From Natrinema mahii (lineage in GTDB: Archaea; Halobacteriota; Halobacteria; Halobacteriales; Natrialbaceae): 64,000 nucleotides of DNA. Under the pieces are notes generated by a model. The model ran no database searches and had not been told where the DNA came from. It worked only from the letters and a program-made list of their open reading frames with translations. The stretch covers positions 169,261 through 233,260 of the forward strand of contig JHUT02000006.1 of assembly GCA_000690595.2 (NCBI GenBank). The letters are read 5' to 3'. Below are positions 57,296 through 64,000 of the stretch, piece after piece; within the stretch, counting starts at the first letter, position 1; each line of letters opens with the position of its first letter. Made by a program: the position numbers and the translations under genes.

Positions 57296-57460
57296 ATGGC
57301 TGAGCAGCGCGTCTGTTCAGCGCTTGAAACCGTGGAGGAACTGCTGCATTGGCGTATAATCAGCTGCCGGGCGATCGGCACCCCGCAGCCTCGATTTCTT
57401 CGAGCGACCATGTGCCCAACGACTTCAATAATGGAAGAAGACGACGACGACGGACCTTAG
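57296..57460 (+). CDS. possible 54-residue peptide ending DDDDGP
   Basis: ATG 57296 opens a frame (MAEQRVCSALETVEELLHWR...) that ends MEEDDDDGP and TAG. The acidic tail and following 3' sequence are repeated 88 bp later in a second frame ending MTENNDDGP. No family recognised. It could be a decayed gene. Confidence 0.25.
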   Translation: MAEQRVCSALETVEELLHWRIISCRAIGTPQPRFLRATMCPTTSIMEEDDDDGP

Positions 57461-57474
57461 GCCGTCACGACCGC
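57443..57474 (+). repeat. 32-bp repeat, copy 1 (stop codon plus hairpin)
   Basis: gacgacgacgg, accttag, gccgtcacgaccgc. GACGG and CCGTC pair around the TAG. 29-30 of 32 bases equal the copy at 57531-57562. Confidence 0.55.
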
Positions 57475-57518
57475 GACCGTTGAACAGACACTACAACCGA
57501 TTTACACCAACTCCAACC

Positions 57519-57548
57519 ATGACTGAGAACAACGACGACGGGCCTTAG
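57519..57548 (+). CDS. possible nine-residue peptide MTENNDDGP
   Basis: ATG ... TAG frame with the same DDGP-stop ending as the frame at 57431-57460. Reported because the ending and its 3' flank are duplicated; translation is unproven. Confidence 0.2.
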   Translation: MTENNDDGP

Positions 57549-57562
57549 GCCGTCACGACCGC
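57531..57562 (+). repeat. 32-bp repeat, copy 2
   Basis: Second copy of the 57443-57474 unit, 88 bp downstream and 159 bp before the drmA ATG. Confidence 0.55.
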
Positions 57563-57720
57563 AGATAGTAGAATAGAAACGATAATTAATCGACACGGTC
57601 GCACGACCAGCATTACAGAATTCGAACTGCTGGCCTGTACTCCAGAGGTAATCATAGCGCGTCCGTGTTGTCATTAGCTGAGTGGCTGATCCCCATCCTC
57701 GGCTACCTTACACACTCATA

Positions 57721-60700
57721 ATGAAAGTAAGTAAGAGAGACTCATCACTTGACGCACAGCTCGAACAGTTACTCAAACACCAAACTCCGAAGACTCGAGA
57801 CCAGGAAACCCTGAACGTTCAGTCCCGGCGACAACTATCAGACGCGACTTACCGGGTCGATGAGCTGCCGAGTCGGGCATCCGATGCGAACCATCTCGTT
57901 CCGGAACCGGTCTCACGCGATCAGCAGGAGGGAACGTGGCGGTATCCGCCGCACATGGAAACTTCGCTCCTCGTGAAAAAATCGAGTCTCGACGAGGCGA
58001 CTCTAGATATTCGGGGCGGATTCCATCGCGGATCTTTCCTGGTGTATCACGAAACCCGGGATAACTACACCGGGCGCATCACTTCCAGCCCGGATATAGA
58101 CGTCCCGAACGATTTCTCGACGATTGAAATCGCGGGATCAGAGGTCACGCTCTTGACCCAAAGCGAGAACGGCTACCAGTTCGATGACAAGAGTGCTCCG
58201 CTTCAGGGGTACGAGTTCAGTCTCGGATCGGAAATCGATCTGGAAGAACTATGGAAAAGCGATACCTCCTTCACGAGCACCTCGACGCTTCCGGCAGAGA
58301 ACATCCCGATAAAGCTGTATAACGAAGAGGACGAATCGGTCGTAACGGCTGCAATAGACGATCAAGGCGAAATCGAAGAACCGGTAGCCATCGATTCGTA
58401 CAAGCAGTCTTCGAAACGGGCCGCATACATCACGCTAGAACGCGGCGGTCTCGAGACTGCGATCGAAGTTGACGTCGAAGATTCCACTGCGTACTCGGAC
58501 TGTGTACGCGTGCGTGTTCGGCTAATCAACCGAGGTGGTGACTCAATCTCGAACAGCTACCGGCTACAAGAGAAAGCTCAGTCACTGTTCAATCCGTTCC
58601 TCCAGCTGGAATTCTCGGAGTCGAACATCAAATTCCCGTCGCAACAGCATGCTGATGCCATCGCAGACGCAGTAGAAGGTCGAGATGAAGTTAGCCGACA
58701 GGACCGGGAAGGACTCGAAGCCGTCTATACGCAGGTCAACGGGACGCTCACCCAATCGGTTACCGATCCGGAAGCGTTCCTATTGACGACGTACGGCGTC
58801 TATGACTACCTGCGTGAAGTGCCGGAAAAAGCGCACTCGATCGGAGAATTAACCGAAAGCACTGAAGCACTCGTACAGCGACTCGACGGGTTGTCGGAGG
58901 AGGAACAATCGATAGTCGAAAACACCGATGAGCTACTCGAACTTGCGCGGAAAATCCTCGCCGCTGTCCCGGCTGGATTCGATCTTTCGGCTGACGACTC
59001 ACTGTATGCGTTCCAGTGGGAAGCTATCCAGCGGCGGTTGGCAATTCTGGCGACAGACGCTCAGGAAACGACCGTTCTGAAGGCACCGACCGGCTCTGGG
59101 AAGACGTTGCCGTTCCTCGTAAACGCGGCACTGACTGCCCTCTATCAGGACACACGCGTCGTATTAGCGTTCCCGACCAGGTTGCTCAACGAGGACATGA
59201 GCAAACGGGTGATGCGATTCACTCACGCACTCCGAACTACGCTAAATCGCGACGATATCACTGCGGGTCTCCTGGTCGGCCAGTCAGATCCGCTATACGG
59301 ATCGCTGTCCGAAGTGAACGAAGGCGATTCACTGGCGCAATACGACCGTTGTCCGGCGTGTGGCGAACGAGGGGAGATCGTCGCTTCGAAACCGGCAAAC
59401 AGGGTGATCGGTCACTGCGACGCGTGTGACCACGATATCGACTACGTATACCACCCGAGAGAAGCAATCTCGTACCTTCCGACGTTTACTGTCGCGACGC
59501 CGGACAAGCTGTTCTACGAGGCCACCGTTCGAGGATTCGAAAGCCAGCCGTACGGAAAACTACCGTTCTTCGGTGGAACGTACCTTCCGTGTGAGGAGTG
59601 CGGTGCCGCTGCATCCGTGATGAATCCGCGGTCAGATACCGATTCCATCGACTGTCCGGAATGTCACGCTAGTATCCCGCTTCGGGAGGCAGACTACGAA
59701 CACTCCCCGATCGGCCATTGGGTATTCGACGAAGTACACTCACTGCACGACCTGACTGGCACGCTCTTATCAATATTCTTGGAGCTGCCGAACCTACTCC
59801 ATAGTAAGATCCAGAATCACGACTACCACGCGGAAGGGTACTGTTTCGAGCCGACGTTCGAAACGGGTACAGCAACCATTGGCAACGAAATCGAGTTGCT
59901 ATCAGCGGTCACGCGGACTGACGAAGCGAATATCAGGCCGATTCCGGAAACGGAGGACTATCGAGATTTCTTCTCGGTAGACGAAAACGCGACGCGATAT
60001 CGAGTTCTCGCGACGTTACCGGTCGGCACATCGAACCGTCAGTCGGTACGACGAGCGCTCCTCGGAGCGTACGAAGCAACACACCACGACGACGACTATC
60101 GAGCGGAACTGCAAGCAAGCTTAGATAGTGCCGGTCGCGGTGGGACGATTTCTGCCTACGAATTCCTGCTCGGTTACGTCTACAAGAAGAGTGACGGAAG
60201 AGCTCTTCAGACGAGTATCGGCGACGATAGCAGTGAACATCTTTCGGAGTCACTGAACCCGCCGTTCCTCAGCGGTAACACATCCTCCGAGGAGATGTCG
60301 GAATTATTCGAGCAGGCCCAAGAGGGCGAACTGTCCATGTTGCTCGCGAATCTCGTCGTCTCGCTCGGAGTCGACATCGAAAACCTCAATCAGATGATTA
60401 TGCTCGGCGCTCCGAAGCAAATGACCGAGCAAGTCCAAACCGCGGGTCGGACTGGTCGCGGAGATGTCCCGGGGCATGTGACGATCCACCTGCTCCCGTC
60501 GAACCCGCGCGATGTCTACCTCTACGCAAACTTTCACCGTGTCATGAGCGACATCGAAGGATACTACGAGACGTATCCGATTCAGTCAACGAACGCGCAC
60601 GCAGCCGAGTTGTTGCTCCCGAACCTCCTGAAGGCAGTCCTTGCGGGACTGTCCTATGAGGAGTTCGCACTTACGACGCATACAGCAGCACGTGCTCTCT

Positions 60701-60996
60701 CGAAGAACACGCGTAACCAGGAGATCCGAGCGGACCTCCTCAAGTTGCTTCGGACTGAGAACACAGACCAAGCGCTGGTTCAGGAGATTTACGACACCAT
60801 CAGCGACGGCCTCGAGTTGTACGCCCACGAGTGGGGACGCTTAGACGACTCGCAGTACCTCTCGCAATGGTTCCAGAACCAGAGTGAGATGATGTACTCG
60901 TTACGGAAGAGTACCAGCAGGCACGTTGATGTCTCCATCGAGGAGGACAGTGTATTGGACGAAATCCGGCAAGATTACACAGTCAGTACGAACTAA
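57721..60996 (+). CDS. drmA: DISARM-type helicase DrmA
   Basis: 1091 residues. A 450-residue N-terminal region without recognised motif precedes an SF2 helicase: Walker A KAPTGSGKTLPF (about 455), FPTRLLNED (motif Ia), DEVHSL (motif II, about 670), and QTAGRTGRG (motif VI, about 908) after VVSLGVDIENLNQMIMLGAP. Two zinc-binding inserts lie between motifs I and II (CPAC..CDAC and CEEC..CPEC). Followed 4 bp later by a DUF1998 protein and then a PLD protein, the DISARM core order. DrmA with DrmB forms the DNA-loading unit that restricts incoming phage DNA. ATG 57721 is preferred to an in-frame GTG 39 nt upstream. Confidence 0.82.
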   Translation: MKVSKRDSSLDAQLEQLLKHQTPKTRDQETLNVQSRRQLSDATYRVDELPSRASDANHLVPEPVSRDQQEGTWRYPPHMETSLLVKKSSLDEATLDIRGGFHRGSFLVYHETRDNYTGRITSSPDIDVPNDFSTIEIAGSEVTLLTQSENGYQFDDKSAPLQGYEFSLGSEIDLEELWKSDTSFTSTSTLPAENIPIKLYNEEDESVVTAAIDDQGEIEEPVAIDSYKQSSKRAAYITLERGGLETAIEVDVEDSTAYSDCVRVRVRLINRGGDSISNSYRLQEKAQSLFNPFLQLEFSESNIKFPSQQHADAIADAVEGRDEVSRQDREGLEAVYTQVNGTLTQSVTDPEAFLLTTYGVYDYLREVPEKAHSIGELTESTEALVQRLDGLSEEEQSIVENTDELLELARKILAAVPAGFDLSADDSLYAFQWEAIQRRLAILATDAQETTVLKAPTGSGKTLPFLVNAALTALYQDTRVVLAFPTRLLNEDMSKRVMRFTHALRTTLNRDDITAGLLVGQSDPLYGSLSEVNEGDSLAQYDRCPACGERGEIVASKPANRVIGHCDACDHDIDYVYHPREAISYLPTFTVATPDKLFYEATVRGFESQPYGKLPFFGGTYLPCEECGAAASVMNPRSDTDSIDCPECHASIPLREADYEHSPIGHWVFDEVHSLHDLTGTLLSIFLELPNLLHSKIQNHDYHAEGYCFEPTFETGTATIGNEIELLSAVTRTDEANIRPIPETEDYRDFFSVDENATRYRVLATLPVGTSNRQSVRRALLGAYEATHHDDDYRAELQASLDSAGRGGTISAYEFLLGYVYKKSDGRALQTSIGDDSSEHLSESLNPPFLSGNTSSEEMSELFEQAQEGELSMLLANLVVSLGVDIENLNQMIMLGAPKQMTEQVQTAGRTGRGDVPGHVTIHLLPSNPRDVYLYANFHRVMSDIEGYYETYPIQSTNAHAAELLLPNLLKAVLAGLSYEEFALTTHTAARALSKNTRNQEIRADLLKLLRTENTDQALVQEIYDTISDGLELYAHEWGRLDDSQYLSQWFQNQSEMMYSLRKSTSRHVDVSIEEDSVLDEIRQDYTVSTN

Positions 60997-61000
60997 ACCC

Positions 61001-62725
61001 ATGAGTCAGAATTACACACTTTCAGAGTTTCAGGTGATCTTCGGACAGCACGACGACGGCTTCCTTACACGCGGTGGTACACACCTACGCGTCAACCGCG
61101 TAACTGGGTGTAGCACATTGCGTCACCACCCGATGACCGAAGTCGTCGCCGAAGCGATCGACGAGGCAGAGCGCGCTAATCGAGACCACACTGATCGGAA
61201 GAACGCTAGATTCGCCGAAAAATACGCGTCGGATGCTAACAGCGGTGGATCGGATAATGAAGAGGATGGTGGTGACTCGAGCGCTTCCGAAGCTCTTGAC
61301 CAAATGCTAGGAGGGGACGAAGAAGGGAACAAGGAAAGCGACGAGAATCTGTTCGAACCGCAGACGGATGGTGGATCAGCAACCGGTGACAGTTGGATCG
61401 TACCGCCGAGTCAGGTCAAGCTACTCGAACTGACCGATGACAGCCGCGTTGAGGCTATGGTCTACCCGCGAAGTTTCAGGTGCCCGCGCTGTAGTCATTT
61501 CGAGTTCCTCGACCCGACGACTAACGATCTCACGTGTCCGGACTGTTCGAGCACACTTCGGCAGTATCCGTTGGTGTACGCCTGTCCGCGATGCGCAAAT
61601 GTCGATCAGATGCAGCCGCGCGATACTAACGTCGGCAGGGACCATGTTGGAGTCATTCGATGCGAAGACTGCGACACCGGCCACTATCACCTCCATCACG
61701 AGGGATCGCTCAGTACAGCCCAGTTCGAGTGCACAAGCTGCGACTCAGTACAGACCGTTCGACGGTTCTGTCGCGAGTGTCACATCCCGTCTAACGAAGA
61801 TGGAGAGGACGGTGCGCCGTCTGTGATGAAGCCGACTCCGACTGACGCTAGTAGCTTAGTCTCACCGATGGTAAAGAGCTCGTTGTTCATCAACGACAAT
61901 CACATCTCCCTGGAAACACTCCGGGAGGCCCATAAGCAAGGTCATGACCCGTATCGGTGGAACGAGGAAACGCTTCCGCAACAGGAACAGACTCTCCTCA
62001 GTGATTTCTGGGGACTCAACGGACTCTTCAATGTCGATGAAGTGAGTTCGCTAACCGCCGTGTATGGCTACCAGACGCGGGTCACCGCCGAAGGAACCGA
62101 TATCGATGACGACGAACGGCTCACTCGTACGTTCGAACACGGTGACGACATGAAGCGGGCGTACGTGACGCGTTCAGAAGGTCGAGGTCTGGTCTTCGAC
62201 CTCGATATCGAGACGCTCTACGAAGCTGTTCGGGATATTGAAAGTGCTAATGACGCCGATTCGTACGGCGAGCTCGCTAAAAACGAGCTCGAAGAGTTGA
62301 ATGAGAGTCCGGTCAAGAACCTCGTCGACAGTGAGCACGAACTGGTCTTAATTCCGTTACTCCACGCGTTAGAGCACGCGCTGTTCTCGGCAGCAGCTCA
62401 CGAGATCGGGATGGACGACATTCTCGGCAGTAAGTTGCTCATCAAGGACGGTGCAATCATCCTCTACGAGCGTGAAGACGTCGGCGCTGGAGGACTCGCC
62501 CAGCTCACTCTGGATCAGGGCGGTAGGACCCTCAAAAAGTTCCTTCGAAAAGCGGCTGAGAACCTCTCGAGCTGTGGTCAGTTCTGTGAAACCGGATGCC
62601 CGTCGTGCATCTACACCGATGACTTCGAGTGTCGACCGTACTTGCCGACGGAGGTGAACCGGTGGGTCCCGCCGAACGCGCTACTCAACCGCGATTACGC
62701 TCATCAGTTTATCAATGCGAACTGA
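61001..62725 (+). CDS. drmB: DISARM DUF1998 protein DrmB
   Basis: 574 residues. An acidic linker (about 75-125) is followed by several zinc ribbons (CPRCSHFEF..CPDC, CPRCANVD..CEDC, CTSC..CREC). The C-terminal DUF1998 has VGAGGLAQLTLDQGG and CGQFCETGCPSCIYTDDFEC, the MrfA-like metal-binding block. DrmB pairs with DrmA; together they correspond to a split MrfA helicase. It starts 4 bp after drmA and overlaps drmC by 11 bp, so the three are one operon. Confidence 0.82.
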   Translation: MSQNYTLSEFQVIFGQHDDGFLTRGGTHLRVNRVTGCSTLRHHPMTEVVAEAIDEAERANRDHTDRKNARFAEKYASDANSGGSDNEEDGGDSSASEALDQMLGGDEEGNKESDENLFEPQTDGGSATGDSWIVPPSQVKLLELTDDSRVEAMVYPRSFRCPRCSHFEFLDPTTNDLTCPDCSSTLRQYPLVYACPRCANVDQMQPRDTNVGRDHVGVIRCEDCDTGHYHLHHEGSLSTAQFECTSCDSVQTVRRFCRECHIPSNEDGEDGAPSVMKPTPTDASSLVSPMVKSSLFINDNHISLETLREAHKQGHDPYRWNEETLPQQEQTLLSDFWGLNGLFNVDEVSSLTAVYGYQTRVTAEGTDIDDDERLTRTFEHGDDMKRAYVTRSEGRGLVFDLDIETLYEAVRDIESANDADSYGELAKNELEELNESPVKNLVDSEHELVLIPLLHALEHALFSAAAHEIGMDDILGSKLLIKDGAIILYEREDVGAGGLAQLTLDQGGRTLKKFLRKAAENLSSCGQFCETGCPSCIYTDDFECRPYLPTEVNRWVPPNALLNRDYAHQFINAN

Positions 62726-63620
62726 TGACATCTACGAGTGGCTCGCCGAGACGCTTCACACCCAGCGAGAACTCACTCGCGAGGACATCGATGAAACGTT
62801 AGACACGCATGCGGAGGACGCATTGTTCCTTTTAGAGTATCTCGTAACCCGCGGCGTCGTCAAGTCGGAGCGACGCGGTGATTCGTCGATCTACGAGCTG
62901 GTAGATGAACAGGAGTTCGACGAGATACTCGCTGCGTACCTCGAGGAATCTACGTCGACTGAATGTCCGTCTCAATCGACGAATCAGCGTGACGCACTTC
63001 CGTCAGAGCGTCAGATGGTCGTCAGTGCTCCCTTGGACCTACAACCGGATATCGAGCACCTACAGAACGAGCATCCGGAGGTAAACGTTCAATCGCTTCG
63101 TCGTGCGATCGGATCACTACTAGATAATGCTGAGTCGGAGGTGCGCCTCGCAGTCCCCTTCTTCGAGCAATCCGGTCTCAACGCACTGCTGGATGAAGTA
63201 ACTGGTCTTGCATCACGGGGCATTGACTTGTTCGTTCTCACACGTGATGTCCGAAACGGCGACGGTTACTCGCACACGAACAAATGCCGAGCTTTATCGA
63301 AGCTCCACGACCTCTATACGGCAAATAAACAGGTAGGAGCTACTTTCGATATTCGGGATTTCGGTAGTCGTATCAGTGGCCATCCGGACAATCCGTCCCG
63401 CCACTATCGAGGCGTCCACCAGAAGATGGTCATCAGTGATGATTCGGCTGCGTACGTTGGTAGCGGTGAAATTCGAGAGAATTCTTTCTTGACGAACGGT
63501 GAGGCAGGTGTACTCACTGTTGACGACGCAGAAGTAGCATACTGGAGCGATTTCTTTGATCTCTTCTGGCAGAATGCGAAGTCAGTTCTCGACCAGGTGA
63601 CCCGGATCGAGTCTCATTGA
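62715..63620 (+). CDS. drmC: DISARM phospholipase-D protein DrmC with N-terminal winged helix
   Basis: 301 residues. Residues 1-80 look like a winged-helix domain (DIYEWLAETLHTQRELTRED, then LLEYLVTRGVVKSERRGDSS). The rest is a PLD domain with one HKD motif, HQKMVISDDSAAYVGSGEI, as usual for DrmC, which would dimerise to form the active site. Function in nucleic-acid cleavage is inferred from the family; DrmC is dispensable in some tested DISARM systems. The winged helix is an unusual addition. Confidence 0.8.
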   Translation: MRTDDIYEWLAETLHTQRELTREDIDETLDTHAEDALFLLEYLVTRGVVKSERRGDSSIYELVDEQEFDEILAAYLEESTSTECPSQSTNQRDALPSERQMVVSAPLDLQPDIEHLQNEHPEVNVQSLRRAIGSLLDNAESEVRLAVPFFEQSGLNALLDEVTGLASRGIDLFVLTRDVRNGDGYSHTNKCRALSKLHDLYTANKQVGATFDIRDFGSRISGHPDNPSRHYRGVHQKMVISDDSAAYVGSGEIRENSFLTNGEAGVLTVDDAEVAYWSDFFDLFWQNAKSVLDQVTRIESH

Positions 63621-63754
63621 CTTAGTTGAATCCTAGTGATGAGATTTCCTTTCTGTCGGAACCACCTCCATTGTATTTACTACTAAAAAGCGATAAGTGG
63701 ACAACAAACATATATCCCTCATATTCCCAAGGTTACTAGAAACATCTACCGGAT
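63621..63754. promoter_or_regulatory. promoter region of the last gene
   Basis: acatatatcc near 63707-63716 is TATA-like, about 40-45 nt before the ATG at 63755. It suggests that the final gene has its own promoter rather than being read only from drmA. Confidence 0.35.
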
Positions 63755-64000
63755 ATGAATTCTGGTTCCAATACATGTGGGGAGAACGACCCTCGTGATG
63801 CCTATATCAGGCAACCGCAAGAGGTCTCAAAAGAAACACTGTCCCTACTACAACGAGTGGACCAGATCAATCGTAATACCGATCGAGGCGAGGATAGTAT
63901 CAATGAATTAATATCCTCGCGTGAAGACGCAAAAGACGCTCTCCAAAGTGTGCGTAGCGAGAAGGGAATTCTGACTAAAGGGCACTGTCTAGTTGAGCCA
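63755..64000 (+). CDS. partial gene of unknown function next to DISARM
   Basis: The first 82 codons only (MNSGSNTCGENDPRDAYIRQ, then SKETLSLLQRVDQINRNTDR and SREDAKDALQSVRSEKGILT). Helical, charged, AT-rich codons. It runs off the window. By position it could be the methyltransferase or another DISARM accessory, but the visible part has no methylase motif. Confidence 0.6.
   Translation, partial: MNSGSNTCGENDPRDAYIRQPQEVSKETLSLLQRVDQINRNTDRGEDSINELISSREDAKDALQSVRSEKGILTKGHCLVEP

Noticed and set aside
57431..57562. CRISPR array from the 32-bp repeats
   Set aside because: Only two units, 88 bp apart, no third repeat and no cas genes.
57721..62725. MrfA/MrfB DNA-repair pair instead of DISARM
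   Set aside because: Helicase and DUF1998 are on separate proteins followed by a PLD protein with no MrfB-type exonuclease; this fits DrmABC better.

Overview
The window is chromosomal DNA of a halophilic archaeon (class Halobacteria; a Natrinema/Haloterrigena-like genus is my guess). The basis is GC-rich DNA, strongly acidic proteins, mostly leaderless genes with an AT-rich TATA element about 25-30 nt before the start codon, and families typical of haloarchaea: bipartite lipoate ligase, CPxCG micro-proteins, multi-PAS kinases and NhaC-type antiporters. No searches were run. All calls come from reading motifs, order and composition.

Layout. 0-11.6 kb is ordinary: tRNA-Ser(CGA), PEP carboxylase, a sugar-nucleotide epimerase, an MFS transporter, MaoC and CMD enzymes, then a universal-stress cluster (four Usp genes, one with two Usp domains, plus DUF2267) and a CNNM/CBS membrane protein. 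11.7-23 kb holds a tRNA-Glu remnant, a beta-lactamase-fold hydrolase divergent from an acyl-CoA synthetase, a poly-gamma-glutamate ligase/membrane pair (capB-capC) with unusual architecture, a CheY protein, and a 1301-residue sensor kinase. 23-28 kb has a zinc alcohol dehydrogenase and a compact lipoate module: a dihydrolipoyl dehydrogenase carrying its own lipoyl domain, an OsmC-type thiol peroxidase and both lipoate ligase subunits, with no 2-oxoacid dehydrogenase E1/E2.

28.5-46.7 kb is an amino-acid catabolic island: three IclR regulators, glutamate dehydrogenase, two near-duplicate class III aminotransferases around an NhaC antiporter, arginase, an aldehyde dehydrogenase, a second NhaC-family transporter, a ThDP enzyme and proline dehydrogenase. 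Together they can take arginine, ornithine and proline to glutamate and 2-oxoglutarate. Two shared palindrome types in the promoters suggest a common regulon. 46.8-54.9 kb carries a copper-type P-ATPase and a SOUL protein, followed by decayed DNA: fragments of an acyl-CoA ligase, a carboxyltransferase, Usp, amidohydrolase, TnpB and EamA genes, about 80-bp palindromic MITE-like elements, and a second tRNA-Glu 3' remnant.

54.9-64 kb looks less GC-rich than the rest and appears acquired: direct repeats, a long non-coding stretch, then an operon that matches the DISARM core (DrmA helicase, DrmB DUF1998 protein, DrmC phospholipase-D protein). A further gene runs off the end. No DISARM methyltransferase is visible inside the window.
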